Assembly (NCBI GenBank): GCA_030052745.1
Contig: JANBVO010000086.1
Location: 1 to 48,653, forward strand
Direction: 5' to 3'
Length of the DNA stretch: 48,653 nucleotides
Source: Pleurostoma richardsiae
Lineage: Eukaryota; Ascomycota; Sordariomycetes; Calosphaeriales; Pleurostomataceae
Both the position numbers and the translations under genes were made by a program. A model generated the notes under the pieces. It was not told where the DNA came from and searched no databases. It was given only the letters and a program-made list of their open reading frames with translations. Below are positions 1 through 10,827 of the stretch, piece by piece. How positions within the stretch are numbered: the first letter of the stretch is position 1; each line of letters opens with the position of its first letter.

Positions 1-800
1 GGAAGGTTGGATGGGGAAGAACGCGTCGGGTGCATGGGGACGCGTTGGTGGGGCCAAACTTTTGTCCACTTATTTTACTACGCGTACCCTAAGAGGATCG
101 ACAGCCAGAGCCGCCGGTGGATGTATGTGCTAATGGTTGCGACGGGAGGATATTACAACAACGAGCAGCAGTTTGAAGAAAGTCAGTTGTTGAAGTGAAT
201 CGGTTAGCTGCAGGCTTCAGCAGTTATCCTCGGGGCAAGGCAGTTCACAGCCACTCTTGAATCGTTGCACCCAGAGTACTTTGATCCCTCAAGATATGCG
301 CTTGTGTACATTAGCGACCGTCACAGCCTCAATTCCGCTGCATCACATCATATTTGCGGCTCTTCGAGGCGTCTACGATTGGTAAGGGTACAACGTAACG
401 CAGTTGGGATATGTGCCTCACGGGGCACAGCCTCCAATGGCTGGCAACCATGTCGGTGAGAACATGCATCTTCCTTTTTCCCAGTGCCACAATTGCCACC
501 CGCGAGCAACCAAATTCGGTGTATGATGTCTCCTAGGTAGGTACCATTGGCAGCCCTCATGCTCACATATGTGCGCCTAAGACATGCCCTGCCTCATTGG
601 CACTCTACTAGGCTTCTTTCACACCTTTGCTAATCACAGGGCCCTCGAGAGGGGCCACTGAGCCGAGTTAAGCCTCCCTCTTTTCCAGAATGACCTATTA
701 ATTCCCACAAATCTTGAGGCGACGGTTCGGATCCCTGTGAAAATATAATGTCGTCAGAATACCTGAGATCCATTCGACTCACAGATTTGTGAATAGCATC
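1..800. other. Intergenic, no gene seen
   Basis: Short open frames occur on both strands, but none has a recognisable domain or a plausible splice partner. The right end should hold the promoter of the caspase-like gene that starts at 801. No TATA-like element stands out. Confidence 0.5.
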
Positions 801-3800
801 ATGCCTTCCTTCATTTTGCAAGCAATTCCAGCTCAGCTTGTCGCTTATAAGACATTGCTCGGAAACTGCCTGAAATGGAGCGCCGTCCTCAGCGTTCTTT
901 TCCTCCCGCTTCTAAACCCCTCTTTAACAGCTTCACCCTTGCTTCTTGAGGGCCCCGACCAGGACGACCGGTCTTTAGCTAAGCAGGAGGATCCGTCACC
1001 ATCCAAAAGACCAGTGTTGCGACTTCCCACTGCTGAGGGATCGTGCGCCGATGGTTCCAGGGCAGATATGGACGCCACAAAAGCAGGTGAAGCTATGTGT
1101 GAACTCGAGCCTCAATCATCCACCTCACACGACGAGAAAAGCCCCATGAAAAGGGACGGCAGTCAAGTTGGAGCGTGGACTGCTGGAGCTTCTCAGACCG
1201 ATACCTTAGCCCCTAGACCACCATCTCCCACTACCGTATTAGCACCAGGTCCCGACGTGGGTGTTATGCATGACTTCTTGACGTCAGCCGGACCATGGAA
1301 TCTAACGCACCCAACTAATGGCGTCAGCTACTACGAGCAACTACCCGAGTTCTTGAGGAACCTTAACGCGGCCTTCTCGTCGAGCCAAAGGTCTGAACGC
1401 CATGGGAGGCCTTATTCTAATGTCGAGGTTCTCGCGATAAGTTGGCAAGACGGATCAAAAGGGATGCAGAAAGAGCTAGAGCGTCTGGCTCACTGCTTCA
1501 GTGACCCATATCGCTTCAAGGTTGAGAGATTCAAGATCCCGAACAACGAGAACGCGTTGTCAGACACAACTCAAGCTGTGTTAGACTTTGTAAAGTCGGC
1601 TAAAGGAGACGATCCATGGGATTGGTCTGAAACCCTCTTGATTCTCTACTACGCAGGCCACGGCCAGCGGAACAGGGAAGGGGAACACGGGTGGAGTCCC
1701 ACACGCCAGTAAGCCTTACCCATGACTCAAGTACATATGTCTAATATCCTGCCTAACAACCTCCTTAGAGATGTAGATGAACCGAACCCAGTAGAGATCA
1801 ACCCCGATGTACCTATAGGAGCATTCACTGGCCAGTCCCGCGCTCTAGGGTTCGACGCCCTGATCCTCCTCGACTGCTGCGATCCTGTGACCGCTATCCC
1901 ACCAGGCATACACCACCGCAAATCGGCTTGCGAGATCCTTGCAGCCTGTGGTGAAGGAGACGCCCGAGGTGCCGGAGAAAATTCCTTCACACATTTGCTC
2001 ACGGATGAACTCTTCATCGCTGCTACAGGGGGTGAGATGTTGTCTGTCCCGACGCTTCACAGCAGGGTCTTGACGAAGTCTCGTTTCGTGCAAAACAATG
2101 TCAAATACGATGGGAACAGCATTGCTCCTATCCCGGATCCACAACGTCCAGGATATCCCAAAATCAGTTGGACAGTTCGTCGGGTTCCTGTCCATCGGAT
2201 ATTATCCACGAACGTGAATAAGTATATTGTCCTAACTCCGCTTCCGCATGCTCCACGTCCGGACCAACCTGCTTCTCAGATATCTACGGCGCCAGATCTG
2301 CGAGGTGGAGATGTCATAATTTCGGTCCTTTTCGATGATGACCTGGAAAAGGTGCAGAGGGAGTTTCGAAATTGGCTATCTTCGGCGCCAGCGTCTGCGC
2401 AGAGAATACAGGTCTTGAGGTATATACCCTGCAATTCGTCTCTTCTAATTCTTCGGATTCCCGTGGAAGTCTGGGATCTTCTCCCATCCTCACCTGCGGT
2501 CAAGGTTCTTGCGTTCGCGAATGCCGAAGCTCCGAACTCGAAGTTAAATCAGGCAGACAGAGACATGGCTACGCAGACTGGTTCGTTGGCCTGTTTGCCG
2601 CGGGATGGCATGGGCTCAAGGCTGACAACTTGCAAGCAGCAGGTCTACTTCCACATCTTTCGTCGGCAGCGTCTATTAGCTTCATGTGGAAGGTTCTTGA
2701 CCAGGGTGTAGTCTATACGGACGGCACCTCTTGGACCCAGAATATCCGAGAGATCACCATATTGAATCCAAGAGAGCCGCTCCTCACACAGACAGAGAAA
2801 CAGGACTACCTCAAGACAGCCAGGAGACTCCCGGCAAAGCCGAATTCGATGGGAGCTAGTTACAAGAGTGTTATCCAGGATCATTTTCGGGCCAGAAAGA
2901 AAAGGAGGACTTGGGATGGTGCTTCCGAAGTGTCCCAGACCAGCCACTCCATGCGGGAGATGGGCGAGCTTGCAGGGAGAAGACCTGATCACACCCTTCG
3001 GCCGATTGTGAAACCGAGTCAAACAGGAACCGGTGAGTGGCACCGGAGCCCTTTTCTGTTCGACTTCAATTGACAGGAAGATCAAATCAAGTATATTCCA
3101 GTGTAGCGTCGACGAGGGCATCCAGTCCCGACAAATGTCAATGCAATACGGCCAAGGACGTCATTATCGCAGACCAGCTCCCACGGTCATGCTTGCTCAA
3201 GCACGTCAAATCAACGGACTCTGTGTCGGATTGGCCGAGCGCTGAGCGAGAATCGGAAGCTTCGTCTTGGTATGATGAGGCACGACCCGTAGCTATGACT
3301 TCCGAGGACTCAGCTCAAGAAGACGACGAGATTCTGCAAAACGAGACCTTTGAGAAAGACTTAGAGGCTATTAGTGAGGAAGATGATTCCCAATCGGCGC
3401 CAAATCTGCTGCTCGATCCAAGTAAGTTGGACCACGCCCTGTCCAAGAACGACAAACGCCTTGTCGGACTTAGGGACTGATGTTCAGCCAGCGCTTTCCG
3501 AGCAACCCCGCCAAAGCTTCACCCCAGGCATGGTACGTCGCATTGTCTATATTCCAGAGTTATTAGTTCCATGGTTGATACCCAGCTTGTGCAGATTTTC
3601 AAGATGCTTTGGACTGAACCTCTCGACCAAGAGACCTCAGCCAAGGAGCCCTACAATACTGACGGCAGCAGCACAAGCACTAACGCGGAGCCGTCTGCCG
3701 ACCTCGAAGGCTCCAACCCAGAGCAACGGGAGTTTTGGGCCGGATTCCTACGTTTTATAGTCGTCTCTAACGATGCGGACTCTTGCACGTGCGTTCCCAT

Positions 3801-4104
3801 CTCGACATACGGGGGTAAGGCATGCACGCCTGAAGAGGTGAGAGTCCAGGCAGGCACCCACGGCATCGTCTATCAGAACGACAGCCAGCCCGACTTGCTG
3901 CCAGGCGAGCCGAAGCTAGGCTTTCCGCCTGTAAAGGTCGTTTTGTTTGGCAACGAGAAGGAGACAGAGAAGATAGCGAAGGAGTCAAGAGTGAACTACG
4001 CGAAGCGGATACTGATCAAGTACGGCGTCAAGGTCCTCTTTCTAGGTGAGCTGGACATAGAGGGGAAGAAGGTGATGGAGGATGCGGTGCAGAAGTGTAT
4101 GTAG
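801..4104 (+). CDS. Caspase-like peptidase fused to a C-terminal DUF6590 domain
   Basis: Six exons: 801-1708, 1769-2580, 2643-3032, 3077-3421, 3474-3532, 3595-4104. They join without a phase break to about 1007 aa. The first in-frame ATG is 801; the frame opens earlier only with GTG. A low-complexity N-terminus with a hydrophobic stretch (about residues 25-45) precedes a C14/caspase-like p20 fold. YYAGHG near residue 288 supplies the catalytic His and LLDCCDP near residue 337 the catalytic Cys, so the peptidase looks intact. A charged linker follows. The last exons read PGMIFKMLWTEP and CTCVPISTYGG, hallmarks of DUF6590 (about residues 830-1000), a fungal domain of unknown function common on proteins of suspected signalling or immunity roles. 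The hydrophobic stretch could be an anchor. Substrate is unknown. The DUF6590 frame appears only after two introns are removed, so RNA evidence matters for exons 4-6. Confidence 0.8.
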
Positions 4105-4844
4105 TATCGGGGTGAACAGCGGGCAATGGTAGATCTTCGCATTTGTGGTGTTAAGCTATTTGGAAGACGTTTTTGGACAGGGCGGGCTGGTTAGAACCAA
4201 ATTTAACATGAGGTACGACCTCAGCGACTTCTGGGCTTCAGAACAGCTTACAGGGCAGTCGTGTGCTTCTAAGACGGAATCATTGTGTAGCTGAGGAACA
4301 GTTCTGTCTTGTGAATTGTGTGACAAACGTGCCTCGGCAGGGCCTCGTGATTATCTATAAGCAGACAGTATATAATTATCTTCAGGGCAGGTTAGCCCGG
4401 CCCCGGTCGTAGTCTCCTGCCGTTCATTTATGTACGCTTGTAATTGCTCTTACAGGCCCTTACAATCACAGCTGGTAATATCCACCAGTCAGGATAGAAT
4501 GGCATGGCTTACTGGCTGCAAAAGCGTCAACGGCTCAGCAACGGGGCCATTTGTGACCATTTGAAGCCTTCCGTAGGGAGCACATCATGTCTTTTGGAAA
4601 GAGTCATCGGCGAGCATGATTGGCTACCAAGCTTCTAAGGGGTGCTCGACGCCCAGCGACTGAAATCCGGAAGGAGAAGTGCTCAAAAGTGAAGTGGCCC
4701 TACACTCGCGCTGAGCCGTTTGCTTCGCAAGATATGGGTTTGGCCATCAGGACATGATGGTCTCATTTCAACTGATCATATGAGGCGCAGACATAAGCCT
4801 ATTTTAATGGAGAGGCTGACGTGTTTTGACGAACAAACGCTCGA
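4105..4844. other. Convergent intergenic region, no gene seen
   Basis: This stretch lies between the 3' ends of the caspase-like gene and the RNase gene. It probably holds both 3' UTRs. I see no open frame with a known domain and no clear repeat. Confidence 0.5.
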
Positions 4845-5359
4845 TCAAGCGGCTGAGCATGCTACAAAGTTATTCCCGCTCGCCCCAGTATGAGTAATGA
4901 GAGCATCAAAGTTGCCCTTGGAATCGAAGATGACGCGGTCGGCGCCCGGAGAACCGCCCGTGTACACTTTGTACGTCGACAAGATAGGAAACTCGTACCA
5001 GGGGGACGACGTGGGGAAGCTGAAGCCCTCATAGTCGTTGTACTGGTGCGGGTAGTCATCTGGATGCGGGCCGGCGTTAGTTTCACCACATGGCAGTGCC
5101 GTCCGGGGGGCGGAAAGGTGTTTACTTAGGGTTGAGCCCGATTGATACAGCGAGTAGCCCTTTGCGAGGGCGTCATCGATGTCTGACTGCCAGTAGCATA
5201 CGGAGCCGCAAGTGTAGACACATGTGGCCCTCTCCTCGAGGCTAATGGCCGCACCACTGACGCCGACAGCGCAGAGAAGGCCCAGGGCAAGTGTCTTGAA
5301 GAGCTGCATGTATCGTGTTAGCTGAAGCCTGTCTCTGAAGGCTCGCAAGGACATACCAT
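4845..5359 (-). CDS. Secreted guanyl-specific ribonuclease, RNase T1/N1 family
   Basis: Predicted exons on the minus strand: 5359-5357 (ATG only), 5303-5126, 5059-4845, giving 131 aa. A signal peptide (residues 1-19) and a short propeptide ending in EER precede a mature chain of about 105 aa, the usual family length (104). Family catalytic residues are present: His65 in YPHQY, Glu83 in WYEFP, Arg102 in ADRVIF and His117 in [10 protein letters not shown], matching His40, Glu58, Arg77 and His92 of RNase T1. Cys29, 33, 37 and 128 match the two T1 disulfides. The enzyme cleaves single-stranded RNA after guanosine and should be extracellular. The intron 5060-5125 is 66 nt and open in frame, so reading through it adds a false 22-residue insert. 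If the 5' intron (5304-5356) is not removed, an ATG at 5309 gives the same protein with one extra Gln. A TATA box lies upstream. Confidence 0.92.
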
Positions 5360-5464
5360 GGTGAGTTGAGATAACCAGTCGTCGCCACTAGGTGGTTGCT
5401 TGAGACGCTTGAGTACAACGCGAGCTTGAGGAAAGAAGGGCACGAAGTGAGGCCCTCAATCAGG

Positions 5465-5471
5465 ATTTATA
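5465..5471 (-). promoter_or_regulatory. TATA box of the RNase T1-like gene
   Basis: The minus strand reads TATAAAT here, about 105 bp before the predicted ATG. The position and the match fit a fungal core promoter for a secreted, probably inducible enzyme. This is motif evidence only. Confidence 0.5.
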
Positions 5472-8400
5472 CACTTGTCGGATTGACACCACACTGGAAG
5501 AGCCGATGACCTGACCGGCATCCCAGTCGGGGTTGAGGCGAGCCTGCTGAAAACTGGCAGCTGCAGGGCCATTCTCAAACGGACTCTTTGTCCTGCAACT
5601 TCTTGAAAGGGTAGCAATATCCAATCTCAAACGCCTACACGTGTATGCGTGGATGGCGCAGATTAATTCTTATCTGAAAGGCAGATGTCCCCTGCCATTG
5701 CGACCTTCTTGTTCCATATAAGCTGGCCGGTACCGCCTTCTACTACTGGATTGGCTCACCGATCTCCCGCTGTTAGTCTCACGGCTCTGTTACATGGTGG
5801 CCGGCACACTGATCGATTTCGTGATTTGATTGGGGGTCCTGGGCGGTTCTAGCGCCGGCAGATCTGCATCGCATGAGGGTATTCCGGCGAATCACCAGAG
5901 CAGGCGGGATACGCTTAAAAGAAGTGTCTCACGGGCTCTAAATCCTCCTAATCATTCGAGCAGCTGTAAAACATGGGGAAGAATGAGATGAGGGGTCAAT
6001 ACCAAGCCCGTGCGATGGTACGGCGCGCGGAGTGCAACCTGTGGGACGCATATAAGAAGTTCCTTATCGCTCAATCATATCGCGCAAGCAGCGCCACAGT
6101 CTCCAATACGTCCTGAACTTCTTTATAGAGCCAAGACCCTGATCGCAGACCGTCGGCTTGCGACCGGCCCTCTTCGTGTCGCTGCCCGGCTTCGGCCGCT
6201 GGTCCTTGGGGACTTGGCAAGGTCAACACCTCAGCAACAGCTGTTGACCTCCTCTGTCAGACGAAGTATGGCTTGGGTTGTTGTTCTTTCAAATCTCAAA
6301 GGCTTTCCTGCCCCGCATGTCAAGAAGGCTCTGGTCGGACTGGGATCTCATGGCGATACCTCGCGAGCGCATGGCGGGTCCTCTGTCCCAGACGACAGCT
6401 AGAGACCATTGCGCAGGCCAGCAGTGTCAGCAACATCTTGGCTGGTCGTGTGGACGTGTTTGCTACTTAGCGAGGTATATCACCACTCCATACCCGACGC
6501 AGGACTGTCGATTGGACGGCGTCGACGCTGATGGCCGGCTTCATAGCAGGAACAGATCTTGGATCCGATGCATACAATACTACACTCTGCACCATCGCGC
6601 CATCGTTCGATACCTGTCCCTCTTGGTGCCGACTCCCTTCGAATGTATTCCCGCTGGAGACAGGCTCTAGATAAGTGCCAGCAGCAGCCGAGGCGGGAGG
6701 TCCCTCGTTATCACGAAGCAATAGAGCAGCGGTGTCCATTAGGCCTGATCATGGACGGACTGACGAGACGAGGCCCAGCACAACGAGCCAGGCATGACCC
6801 AACGTCGAGCTTTTCGATGGCATCCGCAGTTGTAATTTTGATAAGTAGAGTGGTTCGGGCTGACTGGACCACTCGGAAGCAGTTCAGTCTTTCCATAACG
6901 GAGTGTTCGTAGACGGCGACAAGCAGAGACTCCTCTGGAGGTGTAGATGTCATATGATAGAGGCTGTTAGATGAAAGACTGCCGGGGAAATGCTCATGAC
7001 AACATATCGGTCGAGGAACACGAAACAATCAACTGATCCCCTCAGGAATGACGATAGTCTTGCCGTACACTGGAAGCAGCATCTGCTTGGCCCCATGTCA
7101 GTCTCGGTAATGACGGCATGCTGCTTGTTCCGCGGTTCCGAAAGTTGTCAACTCAGCTGCCTCGCCCTCTTGTTTGTTGCCCGCTGCTGTTCGGGAGAAG
7201 TGCAGTTGGTATTCCGGGACTACTCTGCAACCCGGCTGCCTGAGATCCGAGCCGGCCGATACGAAGGAAGGCATTAGTCGGACTAAGGCGCGAAATTTCT
7301 CGCCCAAACCCAGTTTTATCGGGTGTGAGGAGGGATGCGGCCAGAATTAATAATATCTCTAAGGATGCACATCATTGCCCTCGTCGGAGCCGGGCGGTCA
7401 CACATGGCACTCACATCCTGTAAAATTGCGGTATCGCCCTTGCCCTTGCTTGCTATGTAACAATGAGAGAAAGAGTCGTCATCAGGAATACCTCGACTCT
7501 GTCGACTTCAGTAGCAGATCGTCCCCCCACATGCTGATTGCGGTGTACCCCGAGTTAAGAAGTGTGTCTGGAGTTTCCTTCTCACCTTGGCTACCGTTCG
7601 CGGCGTAAGCACACCATACCCATCAGAACACCAACTGCTGCCACCAGCAGCAACAGCGCGTCGAGCGGCTGACAGTTCATTTCTCGCGTCGACTTGATTC
7701 GCTGCTCACCCGGAGCCGGTGGAGAAGGAGCCGGCAACCCGGCACATGTGCTGAGTTCCTGACCCCCACCGGCGGCCACCCGCCGCCGAGACGGCAGCGC
7801 TGTGTCGAGCGGTCGGCAGCCGCTGCCAAGAAGGCGCGGCGCGCTTGACGTCATGCGGCGGACCGTCGCGAAGCAGAAATTGTCTTCTTCGCGGCCCTTG
7901 TTTTGCCCTCACGTCTTGGCGCGAGGGAGGGCGCCGGGGCCGTCCTGCAGTCTTATCTGGCATGAGTCGGCGGTGAGCGCCTGAAACGGGTCTACCGCGC
8001 CAAACAAAGAGCACGAAGGGTCCTGGAGGGGTCGTGAGGGGCCTCCAGGAGGGGGTGGCATTCTCCAAAATTCTCCAGTTTTCAGGGATGCCTTCAGATG
8101 CTCAGAGATTGGAAAGAGATTGCAAAGCCGAGCCAAGGCCGCGGCGGACGCAGATAAACCCCACGACCCCTGCCCCGGTTGGGCAAGGCCAAAAACCCTG
8201 AAGCTTAGCCCTGCCCCTGAAGGAAGCCGGCGGTGGCGCCGTCGCCGGCACTTGTGGGGAGTTGGCTGATGCCGGCCTCACCTGCAGGGAGGCTGCACCG
8301 TCATCGCAGAAGCTGAGGGACGACGCCGCCCGAGGCGGGCTGGACAGTGTGGCACACCCGGCGGACGGAGATACGGAGCACATTCCCAACCGCATCCAGG

Positions 8401-8863
8401 AGCCGATTGGACCCTTGCGCTCCGCAGCAAACCGTGGGAAACTGGGTAATTCCGCCGAGAAGTCCCCATGGGATGACCTCACCGGACCCTCTTGGGACGA
8501 CGCCCCCATTATATACTGTGGAACGTGCGGCGCTGACATACAGAGCGACGTTGCAAGCGTGGCAGGCCGTTGAGCGCTCCCTCGCCCTATGAACGCCCTT
8601 TCCGAGGTAACGACGATGAGATCACCGTGCTCATCTCCATTTTGGACGGCGGCTCTCCACCAAAAACCCCATCTTTTCTGCTCGAAGTAATGACTCGAGA
8701 TGCGACGAGATGGTGTTACGGCTCCCCACGATCGACGTAGTTGCACCGTTCGCACACAGTCATTTGCGGGTCATCCCTTTGTGTGTCTGCCTGACAAGTG
8801 TGTTTGCGGATGGTTTTGAGGAGAACGCGGAGGAGGCGAGGAATGGGGTTGTGGGAAGATAAA
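5472..8863. other. Long gene-poor region
   Basis: About 3.4 kb with only short, mutually overlapping open frames. The part from about 7600 to 8600 is GC-rich, which inflates chance frames, including a 217-codon minus-strand one at 8102-8755. I looked for spliced domain signatures as found elsewhere in the window and recognised none. Stretches around 6000-7030 have modest open frames on both strands and could be a decayed gene, but nothing is identifiable. Confidence 0.4.
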
Positions 8864-8880
8864 AGGGGGTCACTCCCCCT
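8864..8880. promoter_or_regulatory. Inverted pair of STRE-like boxes upstream of the sugar transporter
   Basis: AGGGGG and CCCCCT form a perfect inverted repeat with a 5-nt spacer, 195 bp before the transporter ATG. AGGGG/CCCCT is the stress-response element bound by Msn2/4-type zinc fingers in yeasts. Whether this fungus uses it that way is inference; the palindrome itself is plain. Confidence 0.3.
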
Positions 8881-9074
8881 CGTGGTCGCTGCTCTCACTC
8901 CTGGGTCGAATCTAGCTAGGTTGAACCTTAAAACAGACTCTGGAGGTCTGAAGAGGAGTTGCTCCAAAGTCAAAATCTCATTTTCACTTCTTGCTCGACG
9001 ACGACAGCCTGTTCGCATGAGCACCTGCGCCCACAGCACCAGCGAGACGAGACGACGACAACTCGAGACGCATT

Positions 9075-10827
9075 ATGGCGCCTCCTAAGTTTATGGGCCT
9101 CTCCGGCCGGCCGTTGTCTATGATGGTGTCCACCATCGCGACGACCGGCTTCCTCCTCTTCGGCTACGACCAGGGAGTTATGAGCGGCATCATTACGGCC
9201 AAGCCGTTCAACGACGTCTTCACGGCCACTCGGGACGACTCTACGATGCAGGGCACTGTGACCGCCATCTACGAGATTGGTTGCCTTATCGGTGCTCTGT
9301 TCATCCTCGCTGTCGGCGATCTGCTGGGTAGACGCCGTGCCATCATCATCGGCGGTGTCATCATGGCCCTTGGAGTCATTATCCAGGTCACCAGCATGGT
9401 TGGCTCCATCCCCCTGGCCCAGTTCATCGTCGGACGAGTCGTCATGGGCGTCGGAAATGGAATGAACACCTCGACGATTCCTACTTATCAGGGTGAGTTT
9501 CTTGCCTCCTTCGTGCTAATAGAACCCGCGGGAAGTGTTGGCTAACACCAGGAACACAGCCGAATGCTCCAAGACCTCCAACCGCGGCCTGCTCATCTGC
9601 ATTGAGGGCGGTGTCATCGCGTTTGGCACTGTTATCGCCTACTGGATCGACTATGGCGCGTCTTACGGGCCTGATGACCTGACATGGCGCTTCCCCATCG
9701 CCTTTCAGCTCATCTTCGCCCTCATCGTGTCGCTCCCCATGTTCTTCCTGCCCGAGTCCCCTCGCTGGCTCCTGACCCACGAGCGGTACGAGGAGGCCGA
9801 CCGCGTCATTGCGGCCATCCGTGGCTACGAGGTTGACAGCGCTGAGACCGCCGTCGAGCGCAACATTATCATCGACAGCATCCGCGCCTCGGGCGGCTAC
9901 GGCCAGAAGTCGACGCCCCTCAAGGCACTCTTCACCGGCGGCCGCACCCAGCACTTCCGCCGCCTGCTTCTCGGCTCCAGCTCGCAGCTCATGCAGCAGA
10001 TCGGAGGTTGCAACGCCGTCATCTACTACTTCCCCATTCTCTTCCAGAGGAGCATTGGCGAGTCACACAACCTGTCCCTGCTGCTGGGTGGCGTCAACAT
10101 GATCGTCTACGCCATCTTCGCCACCACCTCCTGGTTCGTCATTGAGCGCGTCGGCCGCCGCAAGCTGTTCCTCATCGGCACCATTGGCCAGTGCCTCAGC
10201 ATGGTCCTCGTCTTCGCCTGCCTGATTCCCGACCGCCCCAACCCCGCCAAGGGCGCCGCCGTCGGCCTCTTCACCTACATCGCCTTCTTCGGCGCCACCT
10301 GGCTGCCGCTGCCCTGGCTGTACCCGGCCGAGGTCAACCCCATCAAGACCCGCGCCAAGGCCAACGCCGTCAGCACCTGCACCAACTGGCTCTTCAACTT
10401 CCTGATCGTCATGGTGACGCCCATCATGATCAGCAACATCAGCTGGGGCACCTACCTGTTCTTCGCCGTGGCCAACGCCTGCTTCATCCCCATCATCTAC
10501 TTCTTCTACCCGGAGACGGCCAACCGCTCGCTCGAGGAGATCGACATCATCTTCGCCAAGGGCCACGTCGAGAAGATCTCGTACGTGCACGCCGCCCAGC
10601 AGCTGCCGTACCTGTCCGCCGAGGAGGTCGAGCAGGAGGCTCTGCGCTTCGGCCTCATCGACACGGCCGCCCGCGGCGCGGGCCACAGGCACGAGAGCGT
10701 CAGCGACTCGGAGAAGGCCACCGACGAGCAGGCCACCATCAACGGCAGCAGCAGGGACGACGTCATCGAGGAGGGCCCGGTCGAGTCGGGCTGGGGCAGC
10801 GGCCTCGCCAACACCAAGGACGAGTGA
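9075..10827 (+). CDS. MFS sugar transporter (hexose transporter family)
   Basis: Two exons, 9075-9492 and 9560-10827, separated by a 67-bp intron with GTGAGT donor, GCTAAC branch and ACACAG acceptor; 561 aa. It should be a 12-helix plasma-membrane proton/sugar symporter or facilitator. Sugar-porter signatures are in order: GYDQGVMSG in helix 1, GDLLGRRRA in the 2-3 loop, PESPRWLL after helix 6, QQIGG and NAVIYY in helix 7, ERVGRRKLF in the 8-9 loop, and PAEVNPIKTRAKAN and PETANRSLEEID near the C-terminus. A long hydrophilic tail of about 100 residues is cytoplasmic. The gene is GC-rich with strong C/G third positions, unlike its AT-richer flanks, which suggests good expression. The exact sugar cannot be told from sequence. 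Confidence 0.95.

Noticed and set aside
789-800. GTG start four codons before the caspase-like gene's ATG
   Set aside because: Nuclear fungal genes rarely start with GTG; the first ATG at 801 is in frame and adequate.
4845-5354. Single-exon reading of the RNase gene with a 22-residue insert
   Set aside because: The insert has a GTAAAC donor, CTAAC branch and CCAG acceptor, and its removal restores the normal family length.
6010-7028. Possible decayed gene with frames on both strands
   Set aside because: No family signature, no coherent splicing, and the plus and minus frames compete. Kept only as a gene-poor region.
8102-8755. 217-codon minus-strand frame
   Set aside because: The region is GC-rich, the product has no domain or hydrophobic pattern, and other strands show equal frames.
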